Of a stretch of 64,000 nt of DNA, positions 1 to 11,129 are shown in pieces. The notes under the pieces were generated by a model. That model was not told the origin of the DNA. It searched no databases and saw nothing but the letters and a program-made list of their open reading frames with translations. The translations under genes and the position numbers were made by a program. The DNA is taken from assembly GCA_027422505.1 (NCBI GenBank), contig JAPQWV010000404.1, positions 62,001 to 126,000 of the forward strand, given 5' to 3'. This DNA comes from Craterostigma plantagineum. Lineage: Eukaryota; Streptophyta; Magnoliopsida; Lamiales; Linderniaceae. Every line of letters begins with the position of its first letter. Position 1 is the first letter of the stretch.

Positions 1-210
1 TGATTAGGGATCATGTTCTCTCACATATTAAATTCCGTTTAAATTAGCTTTTGTAGTAATCAAAATCCAAAACGGTCCAAAATCCGTAGCATTGAGAACT
101 AAAAGTAAGAACACGAAAAATGAGGGCCAGAAATACCCATGTCCCAAATATTAGGAATTAAACATGTCGTTCATCTAGTAATAAATTAAGAAACTATTTA
201 AACTCTTTGC

Positions 211-334
211 GAATTTCATAATTGGGCCCACATAAGTTGATTGAGTTCATCATCCCCAAAACCAATTGGTGATATGTGGAGTAGCCCACCAACTTATAAG
301 CTGGCCAACTTCTTCTCAATTACCGATGTGGGCA
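211..334 (-). repeat. TRIM LTR copy 1
   Basis: First terminal-repeat copy. It shares the core 'gtggagtagcccaccaactt' and the end 'cgatgtggg' with copy 3. The PBS-side end is abraded. Confidence 0.6.
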
Positions 335-513
335 ATGACTTATTAGGGTTTCTAATTCTTTACACTCTCCTCTCACATGTGAACCACTTTTTTTTATTTG
401 GACAGGAACACCAGTCTTTTTCGAACACGCCTATATCTTCAATTTTGAGTCGGGTGAGGAACATCACTCTTTTCGCCTCATAAACCATTTTACGATCGCC
501 CGCTCTAATACTA

Positions 514-650
514 GGTGAAATTTCTTTATTGGGTCTTATTGGGTCGGCCCACATACGAGGATCATTCATATAAGAGATGACCTTCCATCCTAAACCAATT
601 AGTGATAGGTGGAGTAGCTCATCAACTTATAAGCTACTCAATCTCTTCTT
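514..650 (-). repeat. TRIM LTR copy 2
   Basis: Second copy. It starts at ggtgaaattt and keeps the 'aaaccaattagtgataggtg' core. The 'cgatgtgggaca' end present in the other copies is missing, so it is slightly deleted. Confidence 0.55.
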
Positions 651-827
651 AGTGACTTATTAGGGTTTATCTATGTTACCACACTCCCCGCACGTTAACA
701 ATTTTTTTTTTCGGACAGGAACACTCAATGTTTTTCGAATCCGCCATGTTTAAATTTTGAGACGGATGAGGAACGCCACTCTTTTCGAACCCCACGAACC
801 ATTTTAAAATCGTCCGCTCTGATACCA

Positions 828-986
828 TGTGAAATTTCATAATTGAGCCTAACATCTGTCCATTAAGAGAAGAGTTGGGCCCACATAAGTTGATGGTGTT
901 TCATCCCTAAAATCAATTGGTGATAGGTGGAGTAGCCCACCAACTTATAACTAGTCAACTTCTTCCCAGTTATTCGATGTGGGACA
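828..986 (-). repeat. TRIM LTR copy 3 (best preserved)
   Basis: 159 bp from tgtgaaattt to gtgggaca, i.e. TGTCCCAC...TTTCACA on the minus strand, with canonical TG...CA ends. The PBS motif abuts it at 816-827. Confidence 0.65.
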
Positions 987-1040
987 CATGTGACTTATTA
1001 AGGTTTGTATTTCTTAGAACTCTTATATAAGAGCCAATGG

Positions 1041-1826
1041 GGTAAAAAACTGTCAATTGATCTGTTAAATGTTTTTTACCATTTTATCCTTAATATTTTA
1101 GTTTCTATTTCAATTTAATCCTTATTTTAAAATTTTAATTCTAAAGAACTTAATTAATAAATAAAATATTGAAAAATCAAATATACTTCCACATGCAATG
1201 GATATGCTGAATGTACTAATTTAGATCACCTTATGATTTATCGAAAATGCATAAAAGTACATTACTGTTTTTTTTTATGTGAACCCACTTGTGTTATTGA
1301 AAACATAGCACATTACCCCGGACAGCAGGACAACTTCATGCCCATGATTGCATTACATGTACCACTACTGCGGGTTTGATTAGGAGTGCTCATGTCTTCC
1401 TGTCTGAAATGACCAATTTAACCTCAAATGTCGACCATCCTCAAATAGCCTAATGGCAGTCGATCGAAGATTGGGGAAGAAAATTAGGGCTAGCCACATT
1501 GAGCGAAGATGCTGACTGTGCCTTTGAAGTGAGGTTTAGCTTAAGTTAAGATAATTAAACTGCATACCGTAAGTTAGGCAGAGATATTCCTCTTTTATTT
1601 TTTGATTATTCTATTGATTTTTTTTATAGTGCTTATTTGTTCGATTTTGAGCCAGTCTTCTGCATTTTTATGCAAGTAAGTTGGGTCGATGCATTTCATC
1701 TCTTAATTTTTGATCTCGATTGAGAGCTGGCTGCGTGCATTTCTGTTGTGTTGCATTCATATCTTATAATGTTGAATTTCTGTTATTTTGGACACTTTCT
1801 GCAATACTGTATATTTTAATGGCAGG
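1041..1826. other. Intergenic, nothing recognised
   Basis: AT-rich sequence without convincing ORFs or terminal repeats. A run of T at 1267-1276 and a ~200 bp pyrimidine-rich stretch before 1826 could be an intron or 5' flank of the next ORF, but no splice partner can be named. Confidence 0.5.
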
Positions 1827-2176
1827 ATGTCATCTGTTTCAATGAATACTGCAAAAATGGACTTCAGATACCAAACCACATGTGTGGTAGAGTAACCGCG
1901 GTTAGAGTTGTTGGTGATACGAAAGCAACGAAAGGAAAATTATTTTGTAAGTGTAGAAGTGGAGATTGTAGTTTCTTCATGTGGTTGACTCCAGAGTTTA
2001 GTAACACTGAAGAAGTGCAAACAAAATGTAACCTTAACACGGAGCATAACAGCGACCTAATCGATATATGTGACGACTTGGCAAAAAGAGTTAGGGGTCT
2101 AGAAAACAATGCAAAAAAGTTGAACTGCTGGTTTGTCATTATTGTGATGCTTGTTTTTGTGATACTTTTCAAGTAG
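1827..2176 (+). pseudogene. GRF-type zinc-finger small membrane protein, frameshifted
   Basis: From 1880 a frame of 98 codons reads a GRF-type zinc finger: CG near the start, then LFCKC, then GDCSFFMW, the CxxxxCxFFxW signature. A ~35-residue predicted coiled region follows, and then a C-terminal hydrophobic helix (CWFVIIVMLVFVILF) that would anchor it as a tail-anchored protein. A natural start ATG lies at 1827 in another frame and reads 22 sensible codons before a stop, so one small indel near 1881-1884 separates start and zinc finger. Such short GRF proteins are very common in plant genomes, often near Mutator-like elements, and their function is unknown. It lies tail-to-tail with MULE1. 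It may be a transposon-associated ORF or a dead host gene. Confidence 0.6.
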
Positions 2177-2499
2177 CAAGTGGATTCTGGCAATTGAAGT
2201 TTTGTTTGTATTTGATCCTTTTGTAAAATTGTTATTGTGACTTGTATTGATCCATTTGATGTGTCGTATTAGTGAACAATTAAGAACATTTGCCAAGAAT
2301 TGGCTGTCGAACATTTGTCAAGAAAGCATTTACATTAAGCAACCCATATGTCTTCTAAGAACAATACAAAATTGTTTCATACTTGTTTGAAGCAACACAA
2401 ACGACAATCTAAACAGATTCATAAAACACACTACAAGACACAATCATAACAGAATCGAAGTTGTCTCATGAACACTTGTCCTATGACGTTTTAGTTCGT
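2177..2499. other. Between GRF ORF and MULE1, nothing recognised
   Basis: No supported ORF. It could include 3' UTR of the GRF ORF and the 3' end of MULE1, but no TIR was seen. Confidence 0.4.
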
Positions 2500-2887
2500 T
2501 TGTACACTTAGTGGATGTTGAAGCTCTCTTATGCTTTCTGCGGGCATTTGGATGAGCAGCTCGATTGTTGCTGGAAGCCTGTACATATTCAAATGAATGA
2601 ATTGGATTTTTAATGTCTAAAACACATTATCAGATTGACACAATTTACCTAAGTATGAATTTCTTGTGTTGGAGCAAATTCAATAGCCTCTGATGTAGTA
2701 AACATTGGAGCAGCTGGGACAAAATGAGGAGCACTCTGGGGCAGATTCAACTAGGATAGCATGAGGAGCAACTGGGGCAGATTTAGGACCAACTGGGCAT
2801 ATTCAGGAGGCTACAATAGTAACTAGGGTGCATATAAGACTAAGTCACATAGTGGCATAGTCAGATGAATGGTGTAAAAATAGTGCA

Positions 2888-3099
2888 TTACCTTGTAGTA
2901 TTTGAATTAGGATGTGACTGCCTTTTGCATTTTCTCCGGTTGTGTCCTTGTTGCAAACATATTGCACAAGTCACCTTCAAACCCCTTCTTGTTGATGTTG
3001 AGTGTGGATTTTGGTCATTTGCATGTGGTCTTCTCTCTCTTCTTTGGCATTCCTGCTCTACAAGTAACATGTGGTGGGGCCACTGCACCTAATGGATAG
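2888..3099 (-). pseudogene. MULE1 transposase C-terminus, CCHC zinc knuckle
   Basis: The reverse frame reads CAICLQQGHNRRKC, a CX2CX4HX4C-type knuckle, with basic flanks. This is the usual C-terminal end of plant MuDR-like transposases. Downstream toward 2500 a Gly/Ala/Pro-rich tail may continue in other frames. Confidence 0.65.
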
Positions 3100-3170
3100 A
3101 GTTCAAAGTCATGTATTCCAGGGACTAGTTCGTATATGTATCTTTACTGAATATAGGATCAATGTAAGTC

Positions 3171-3520
3171 TCATAGTCGAGCATATAAAGGTCTAAACAT
3201 GCAATAACATGACATCATGGGTAGCCTAGTTGATGTTGCATCTATGAGAGCCTTCTGCCTGTCACCTATAAAAGAAAGATTTGCCCCATAATCATTACCA
3301 ATATCTCTCAACAGTTCTCTCAGAAACCATTCCCAAGTTTCACCCTTCTCAATCACAACAAAGGCCCATGCTAATGTGTAAATATTATTATTTCCATCTG
3401 CAGCGACATCTGTAAGTAATTGCCCTTTGTATTCACCCTTTAAGAATCATCCATCTACCACAATCATAGGCCTACAACCAGCTTTAAATCTATCAACAGG
3501 AGGCTTCAAACAAAATAGAA
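3171..3520 (-). pseudogene. MULE1 transposase core (DDE) fragment
   Basis: In the minus frame, GCRPMIVVDG is followed by a stop, then FLKGEYKGQLL, then ETWEWFLRELL and FIGDRQKALIDA. This matches the MULE transposase domain: first catalytic Asp in VDG, W/F-rich helix, second Asp in the (S)DRQKG block. The in-frame stop after VDG and the loss of the remainder show it is dead. Confidence 0.7.
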
Positions 3521-3739
3521 TCTCTTTAAAATGGGTGGATTTTTCTCCCTGTAGACATGGAGTATACAAGAACTACCATTGTTGTACTTGACCACAGTTT
3601 GCACAATAGTCATAGTCTAGTATTTGCACCTTTACATCTCCCTTAATCAGCTCAATAGCAAGTTTTTTTGCACTGTAAATTTGAATAAACTCACATCCAC
3701 CTTCACATCCCTGTTAATCTTCCTTTCCAGTGACATTAA

Positions 3740-4528
3740 GGGGGTGCTTGTTTCCTGCGATCCAATATCACGGTGATACTCACATCATCGTGATGTGGAT
3801 CAAGATGATATGTCATCACTGTGCTTGTTTTGGGGTGATATTTCATTTTGCATATCAAGGTGATATTGGAATATTGTGTTTTGTTTACAATGATGCATGA
3901 AGTAATGTTGGGTAAATGTCATATTTAGCATTATGTATATTACGTAGTAAAAGTGTTTTAATATGTTCATTTGAGGTAATTTTTCTAACGTAATAGTTAT
4001 TAATATTTGAAAATCAAGTTTTAATAATTATAATTAATTATAAGCATGTTATATCAATAATTATTATATCCTTTTAGGCTTTAAGCATAGATTTTTAATC
4101 AATCATTAGTTATAAGTATTTTATGTAATTCTTCAATATAATTATTTTATTTTTAAGCGTTAATAGATTAATCAGTTATTAATTATAATTATTTTCTATT
4201 ATCTTTTCAAAATAATTTTTATTTTAAGCATTAAATAACTTTTTTTAATATTTAAGTATGTTGGTTATGTAATTTAAAATATGAATAAGGATATATAAGG
4301 ATATAAGGGATAATTGTCTAAAGAAATATTGAAAATATCACCCCCATAACGGTGATGGAGGATCACCCTGTTTTTTGGGGCCAAAAGCTGGAATATCACC
4401 CTATTTGATCACTTCGGTGATCCTCATCACGGTGATGACTCATCACCCCGCAAAACAAACGCGGTGATTAGCAAGCGATGAAAGGATCACGGTGATGTTT
4501 TGGAGGATCACCCAAAACAAACACCGCC
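3740..4528. mobile_element. Harbinger/Tourist-type MITE inside MULE1
   Basis: 789 bp, inverted ends (GGGGGTGCTTGTTTCC at left; GGCGGTGTTTGTTTTGG on the complement of the right end) and a TAA target duplication at 3737-3739 and 4529-4531. The subterminal regions repeat short 'atcacggtgat' palindromes. There is no ORF. It interrupts MULE1 coding sequence and so is younger than it. Confidence 0.8.
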
Positions 4529-4651
4529 TAAGTCTTCACTGGGATTGTCCCTAACATAATTCACAATTGTCTTTAAGATACTTGTAATCGGCCATAGAAG
4601 TAATGGTACGGTGTGAACAATTGAGCCCCTTTGTGTGACTTAATCATCCAC

Positions 4652-5346
4652 TCAGTGCCAGCCTTTTCTAATTGCCCAATCCTTCAAGGCTGCCTTAAAG
4701 GATTCTCTATTTGGAAAACGGAGCCCCACATTTAAGTCATTCTCAGCCATATCTATGGTCTCATCCCATTCTGGATGAGTTGGAGCAGCTTCACCATCTG
4801 ATTCTAACTTGTCCCTCTCCAACCCTTCATAAGCATCTTCATCTAAGTCAGTGTGCAATTCTTCTTGACTAGTTCCTGCCTTATTTCTACTTCCTTGTTG
4901 TCTTCCTTTACCAATCCGGACTTCATCTTCGCTCTCATCTACATCTATCCCATCCTCAAATACAAAGTCTTCATCTATCAGTATCACATTCCTCTGCCTC
5001 TGACTCATATCACATTCCTCTATCACATCCTCAGCTTCTATCTCAACCCAATTATCATCCATTGCATCCTCTATTTCCTCATCAACCTGAGCTTCACAAT
5101 GAACCTCTGCTTCTTGATTTTCCTCCACATCCTCAGCCTCAACACCAACCTCTGCATCAAGATTTTCCTCCTCAGCCCCAATATCCATGTCACTATGCCA
5201 ACAACTATTTGAATACCCTCATTTGCACTTGCTTGACCCTCGGCCACAACCTCATCTACTGCTCTACCCTCTACACAAATTGCAGAAACATCCTCAGGTA
5301 GTGGATAAGTTATGAGGGGCACATCAATACTCGGATCAGAAATCAT
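4652..5346 (-). pseudogene. MULE1 transposase N-terminus, acidic region plus MuDR DNA-binding domain
   Basis: The frame 5188-4652 encodes a very acidic ~140-residue stretch ending in VGLRFPNRESFKAALKDWAI, the start of the MuDR DNA-binding domain (PF03108 type) found before the transposase core. An overlapping frame 5346-5071 carries the preceding residues, so one frameshift lies near 5180. Acidic N-termini are usual in plant MULE transposases. Confidence 0.7.
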
Positions 5347-5602
5347 CCTACCAATTGCTGAAAAAAAAATGCAGATTTCTCAAGAAATTATCAATTGGGT
5401 CAGGATTGAGAGTTAGTATCTTTCTTTCTTGGAGAGGCGAAATGAGAGGGAGATGCATCATTTTGTCTAAGTACGATTAGCCTGTTCTATTTTCAAGGGC
5501 ATAATGGGAATTCCACGTTTAAACTTTCCACATTTAAACTGATCGTTAATTTTTCGGGGGAGCATGTGCGAAATTAAGTAAACTACAAGGGTAATTTATG
5601 CA

Positions 5603-5880
5603 TAAAGAAAATCTTTGTATGAATAGCAAAGATTCAATCGTTCAAGCAACAAGAAATTGGGAGAATAAAATATTGATTGTAAAACAGATAGTACAAATAC
5701 AACAACCACAGCAAACTTAAATACAATGACTATGGTAAATGACAAATGGACCCAAAAGTTGAGAATTTACAAAATTGTCCCTGAATATTAAAACAGTCCC
5801 TAATCAAAACTAGTGCTGCCTTTGCTACAGCTTAGCTTCGCTTTGCTTCAGCACACTCTTATATTCATCTAATTCCAATA
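5603..5880 (-). repeat. Element A 3' LTR
   Basis: 278 bp. On the minus strand it begins TATTGGAATTAG directly after the polypurine tract TTGCGGGGGCG (5881-5891) and ends GATTTTCTTTA. Its ends are TA...TA rather than TG...CA. Confidence 0.85.
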
Positions 5881-7070
5881 CGCCCCCGCAAGATGGACGG
5901 TATATGTTTAAGACATCCATCTTGGACATGAATTTATTAAGAATATATGCTGAAAGTGGCTTAGTAAATACGTCGGCCAACTGATCTTCACTTCGAACGG
6001 GCTGGAGTCTTATATTTCCAGAGTTGAGATAATGCCTAAATGACAATCCACCTCAATATGTTTACTCCGCTCATAAAATTTTGGATGATCGCCAGTTGAA
6101 TTGCCGACCGATTGTCACAATATACGATTGGTATCTGATTGGAACAAAAACCAAGTTTGAGCAATAACTGTTTCAGACATAAGACTTCGCTGGTCACAGA
6201 TCCTAAAGCTTTATATTTCGCCTCAGTTGAAGATCTCGCTATGGTGTTTTGTTTCTTGGCTTTCCATGAAGTCATTGAGTCTCCAAGAAAGGCGAAATCC
6301 TGTGATTGACTTCCTTGAATCAGGGCAAGTGGCCCAATCCGAATCCGAAAAAGCTTTTATCTGTAAATCAGAAAACGCAGACATAAGTAAACCTTGCCCA
6401 ACGGTGAACTTAAGATACCTGAGTAGATGATGCACGGCAGTTAGATGAGGAACTCTTGGATCACTTATAATCTGGCTCAGTTTATTAACCAAAGGTTATA
6501 TCTGGCCGGGTGAACGTCAAGTATAATAGTCTCCCAATGAGCCTTCGATATTGTGTCGGGTCTACTAAGGGTTCTCCATCTGTGGCAGTGATCTTGATCT
6601 TTGAATCCATAGGTGTTGATATGGGCTTAGAACTCAAGTAGCCTATTTCTTAAAGTAGCTTATGGTATACTACTTCTGAGATATGTAAATGCCTCTATTC
6701 TACCTTGCCACTTCCAAGCCCAAAACATACTTCAAAACGCCCAAATCTTTAAGCTTAAAGACACCTTTAAGTATTGTTTTGCAGCTTCTATCTCTTGCAA
6801 AGATGGTCCTGCAAATATCATATCATCAACATAAACAAGTACAATACAAAGTTTATCACCATAACCCTTCAAAAATAGTGAATGATCACATTGCCCTTGC
6901 TTGAAGCCAAAGCCATATAATACTTCTGAGAGCTTTGAATTCCATTGCCGCGACGGTTGTTTTAGACCATATATCGACCTTTTCAATTTACAGACCAGCT
7001 TTTGAGTACTAGTTTTCTTCAACCTAGTGAGATACCCTGGAGGTAAATTCATGTAAACCACTTCAGTTAG
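5825..7070 (-). pseudogene. Element A reverse transcriptase C-terminus and RNase H
   Basis: Frames in order: 7061-6732 (VYMNLPPGYL; YVDDMIFAGPSL, the catalytic YVDD), 6492-6223 (RNase H start, FSDSDWATCPDSRKSITGF), 6275-6036 (SSTEAKYKALG, YCDNRSAIQL) and 6046-5825 (ADVFTKPLS, IYRPSCGGVLE). The last frame reads through the polypurine tract into the 3' LTR. Several single frameshifts separate the pieces, so no protein can be made. Confidence 0.85.
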
Positions 7071-7075
7071 ATCAC

Positions 7076-8969
7076 TGATCGAGCAGCGAGTAATAAAATA
7101 AAACGAATACTAACAAACTATCATACGCTCAACATGCAAGTGTACCTATCGAAATAGCATAGACATAGCAAAATATTCGAGTATCGAATCCCAAGAGAAC
7201 TATGCACCTAGAAAAACGTTTGCTTAAATATCCTAGTACGAACGTTTGATTGTTGAAACAGTAAATAATGATACTTAGAAAATACAGCTTAATAAAATAG
7301 TATGGAGAAGAAAACCTCTATGGAAACAAACGTATTTGAGACTTCGAATCCCCCTAGCTCGATCAACACATATATCAAGTACTAAGCAACGCTATCATTA
7401 GACCGTGAAGATTCCTACAACATGCGTACGAATTCATACGACTGACGAAACTGCGCCTCATCATACGAGACTCGCAAACAACTAATCAACGAACTAAATA
7501 GCCGGGCAAGCTTCCCTAACTACTTAACCGAAGATTGCATTAAAAACACGGTGAATCCCACTATTAGATTTGACTCTAATCCGGTGGGGTAGTTCAACCT
7601 ATCTCTAGCGATGAATTTATTCCGCTCGTTTACGAGTGGTCTAATCATTCGCCCCTCTCTCGAGCGTAGCGTACGATTTCCCAACTTCATTAACTTAAAC
7701 ACTTGGACATGACAAGCTAATTAGACAATCTCAATCACATAGACATAATTAAAATTATATGCTTCATAAACGAGTCGTAACAATAGCAATACATCAAATA
7801 CACGTAAACATACGATCGATCTCGCTAGGGTTCATCTCATCTCAAATACAATAAATTCAGCTATCATCACAACAAAGCACGTAATTAACATCGAATACAT
7901 CATAAATACTTCCCTGAATTCGACTTCGAAGTTAATCTCATTCTTCGTTTAGGACTTTTATCGAGCACTTGGTGAGCAACTAATGTTGTGTTCTTGGGGC
8001 TTAGAATGGTAACGTGTATGTAGCTATGTGTATGTATATATGAGCTTAGATTGGTCTTTCACGTACCTCCCTTTCTTCTCATTACATTGGCTCTATAGAG
8101 GTTTCTCCTTCCTTCGTCATCTTTCTTGAGCCATGCAAAATATGAGAAAATCTCATCTTCAAAGATTTGTGTTCTTCTTTTCAACGTAAGTTCCAAGGAG
8201 TTGCCAAAATCAGATTTCTTCTCTCCCATGCTTGAAAGATTGTAGCCTCCAAAGTCGTAATTGCATCTGTTTCAGCCCCCAAAAACAGATCCTTGTCCCT
8301 GGTTTAGCTCTTAAGAAGATAAGATAAATTAAAGTTGCTTTTTTTGTATGTTCTTGACTTTAAACATGTCCACACGGACATTCACGGTCTCTTGTATGCA
8401 TTCTCACGGCCGTGACAACTTAAATCCTGAAGAAAAACACGTCTCTGCCCATGTTCACGGCTTCGTATACTACCCTTCACGGTCGTGAAGCGTTCGGGGG
8501 TTAGAAAATGGGTTTCTGCCCGCCTTGACGGCCTCTAGCACCTCCTTTCACGGCCATGAAGCACTCTTCACGGCCTAGTTGATCAATTTTCACGGCCGTG
8601 ACGCAATCGGGTAAGGAAACAGCTCTCTGGTGCTCTTCACGGCCTCGTGCAAACCATTCACGGTCGTGACTAATTTCCTGCAAAACAGCAGCACATTCAA
8701 AAATTCATATCTCTCATTCTAGACCTCGGATTGAAAGTCCATTTGGAGAAATCAATATTAGCAAGTTCTCTATCTATGGTTAAAATTTCAGGTCCATCGA
8801 ACGTCATTTACCCTGTGATCATTGAGAAATAAGAAACCGTCGCAAAACTGCCGTAAAACGTTTGATTTTGTTGTGAAACCATATAGCACAAAAATAATCA
8901 AAACGACTTCACTTATCATGCAAACAACTTAAATATAACAAATATAAACGTAAGAGAATACGTTTATCA
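7076..8969 (-). repeat. Element G 3' LTR (full length)
   Basis: 1894 bp, TG...CA ends, next to the polypurine tract at 8970-8985. The part from 7465 to 8969 matches 15042-16557 almost base for base apart from small indels. It contains the five palindromic modules described at 8371-8672. Confidence 0.9.
8371..8672. repeat. Palindromic TTCACGGCCGTGA modules in the G LTR
   Basis: Five repeats of a ~36-bp module: a half site TTCACGG(C/T)CT, 12-17 variable bases, then a near-perfect palindrome TCACGG(C/T)CGTGA. Approximate starts are 8371, 8450, 8524, 8568 and 8636. The same array recurs in the other LTR at ~15962-16254, and a related array sits in the LTR of element E at 20079-20450. They could act as protein-binding or CG-methylation sites in the LTR, or as RNA hairpins; function is unknown. 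Confidence 0.75.
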
Positions 8970-8985
8970 AATCTCCCCACACTTA
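8970..8985 (-). other. Element G polypurine tract
   Basis: The minus strand reads AAGTGTGGGGAGATT immediately before the 3' LTR start TGATAAACG, the expected plus-strand priming site. Confidence 0.75.
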
Positions 8986-10489
8986 AGCGTTTGCTTGTCC
9001 TCAAGCAGATAAATGCAAATGGCATATAAAAGGATAAAATCATGCAACGTATCAATCAAGAACGAAATCACGTAGGAGATAATGCAAGTAAAGTCAGAAA
9101 GCATATTCGAAATCAACAACTAACTACATGATTTCCTTAGAAATACCTATCAAGATCCGCACGTCACAAAGATTCACTCAAATCACTAAGTGTATGGAAG
9201 ATGTCGGTGATATCTCTCGGGTCATGCACTAATCTAATCTCTACCATAAACTTGCAAATGATTCGTAAATCTACCACTTTCAATGTTCAAGCGTGAATCG
9301 GAAGGTCTTTACCGGGTTATAATACGGCTAAGATATGTAAGATATATAAGGAATAAGCTAAAAGGATATGAGCTGTAGTCGTGTCGGAATTATGCCATCA
9401 TCTCGATTGCACCAAATCCGCCGTTCTTATTCATCACTTCTATTCTTTTGCATTCGTCTTTTTTTTTTCATTTCCACCAAGCCCTTCTTCTTTCGACTTC
9501 TCGATTTAGGAAATAGGTAAAATGGTTTCGAGAGTGAAAGATTATCGGAGGAAGGGTTCTTAGTAATATATCTTTTTTCTCTCTCTCTCTCTTTTTTTTC
9601 TTTCTTTTTCTTTCTGTCTTTTTTTATTTTTGACAGTACGGGTTGCGCTTCGTAAGTCCGGCATTCAACCTCCACTTCTACTATCGCTCCAATGGGTTTA
9701 TGTCTGAAGGCTTAATCAGGGTCGGCAATTTATAATCTGGTTTTCACAAATAAAGGGCTCAGACTCAAAGTGGCTAACTAGGGGGGCCAGTCGTGGTTGA
9801 ATACTTTGGCTATGGACTAAATTAATTCCTAATGCCTTCCTCATTTTCTCGCAATCACAATTTAAGTAGTTTCAAGACGTAACACACAAGCAAGTTCTGA
9901 AGAGAAATAAACTAAGCATGATTCACACAACCAAAGAAATGAGCAAAAAGCTCGTAGGCTCAAAAATCTCACAAAAATAGGGTTATGTGTACGAATCTAT
10001 CAGGTATCGCTAAGTTCATCATGTAAGAAAGAAGTACACTATGCAATGTATCCTAATTACTCACAAAATTCCTAACATAAAGTCATCCTTTGATCGAAGG
10101 AAACATCATTTTCGAAGAAAATCATGCCAAATTTTCGATTTTTTTTTCAAAAATCAAGACATGCACATATATAACATGTTCGTATTAATTTCGCAGAAAT
10201 TCCCTTCCTCACACTTAAGATTTATGTTGTCCTCAACATGAAAATAATGTAACATATGGAAAGAGGAAAAAGATCGATAAGCGAACTTCCCTGAATAGTC
10301 TGATGTGCATGTTTTGTACAGCTCCTCCCCACACTTGAGATTTTGAATTCCCTGCGATCATCGAAAAACAGAATCGTAAAAACTTAAAAATACGCATAGA
10401 GATAACGGAAAAAACATATGATAGGCTTGGGGTGCCTCCCAAGTAGCGCTTTCTTTAATGTCTTTTAGCTAGACAAAGTTCGGTGGTTC
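8986..10489. other. Element G spacer between integrase and 3' LTR, no ORF
   Basis: About 1.5 kb where some Athila elements carry an env-like ORF. Only short frames occur here, with a C/T-rich tract around 9570-9630 (minus strand purine-rich). I see no transmembrane ORF, so either none was present or it has decayed. Confidence 0.6.
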
Positions 10490-11129
10490 TTAGCTCTGAG
10501 TGGTGTTGAGGAGGTGAAACGTTTCCTTCCCGAGTGCCTCGATGTCACCGCCATAGTAATGCTTGAGACGCTGCCCGTTCACCTTGAAGGTCCCTTTTTC
10601 TGGGTGTGTGATCTCAACCGTCCCGTAGGGAAACACGCGGGTCACCGTGAATGGGCCAGACCACCTCGATTTCAGCTTACCGGGAAATAGTCGAATGCGC
10701 AAGTTATATAGCAAGACGTGGTCGCCCTCTTGGAATTCCCGCTTCATGATTTTACGATCATGGTAAGCTTCGTACGCTCTTTGTAGAGGCGGTATTTTCG
10801 TAAGCCATTTGCCTCCACTCGTCGAGCTCGTTGATCTGCAAGTTTCGCTTTTCACCTGCAAGATTCAAATCAAAATTTAGCTTTTTTAGAGCCCAATACG
10901 CTTTGTGTTTTAGCTCGACGGGTAAATGACAAGATTTTCCGTAAACAAGTCTATATGGCGTGGATTCGATAGGCGTTTTGTAGGCTGTCTGGTACGCCCA
11001 TAAAGCATCGTTCAGTTTGTTTGGCCAATCTCGCCTATGGTGCTCCACGGTCTTTTCGAGTATACGCTTTAGCTCCCTGTTTACGACTTCTACTTGGCCG
11101 CTCGCTTGAGGATGGTACGCCGTGGTCAC
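10490..11129 (-). pseudogene. Element G integrase, C-terminal part
   Basis: The frame 11129-10758 begins [20 protein letters not shown], holding the catalytic Glu region of the gypsy integrase, then [20 protein letters not shown]. An overlapping frame 10861-10490 continues with GDHVLLYN, KSRWSGPFTV and LKHYYGGDIEAL, the usual Athila C-terminus. One frameshift near 10800 and one at 11129 separate it from the main pol frame. Confidence 0.85.

Larger units (their letters stand above)
211..1040 (-). mobile_element. Tandem array of a TRIM (miniature LTR retrotransposon)
   Basis: Three diverged copies of a ~130-160 bp segment alternate with two full and one partial copy of a ~180 bp spacer (335-513, 651-827, 987-1040). 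On the minus strand each spacer starts next to a primer-binding-site-like motif. It is clearest at 816-827, whose reverse complement is TGGTATCAGAGC, complementary to initiator tRNA-Met. The terminal segment ends (minus strand start) with the TGTCCCACATCG motif typical of plant TRIM LTRs. There is no coding capacity. The order LTR-spacer-LTR-spacer-LTR-spacer is what unequal recombination between LTRs of one element produces. Outer target duplications were not found. Confidence 0.7.
2500..5346 (-). mobile_element. MULE1: degenerate Mutator-like element, transposase remnants
   Basis: On the minus strand three remnants of one plant MULE transposase occur in the right order: an acidic N-terminus with MuDR DNA-binding domain, the transposase core, and a CCHC zinc knuckle. 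They are broken by stops and frameshifts, and a 789-bp MITE separates N-terminus from core. Terminal inverted repeats and a 9-bp duplication were not found, so the limits are those of the recognisable coding matter. Confidence 0.75.

Noticed and set aside
7520..7702. A 60-codon minus-strand ORF present twice (also 15097-15279)
   Set aside because: Both lie in the LTRs of element G. The duplication is the LTR pair, not a gene family.
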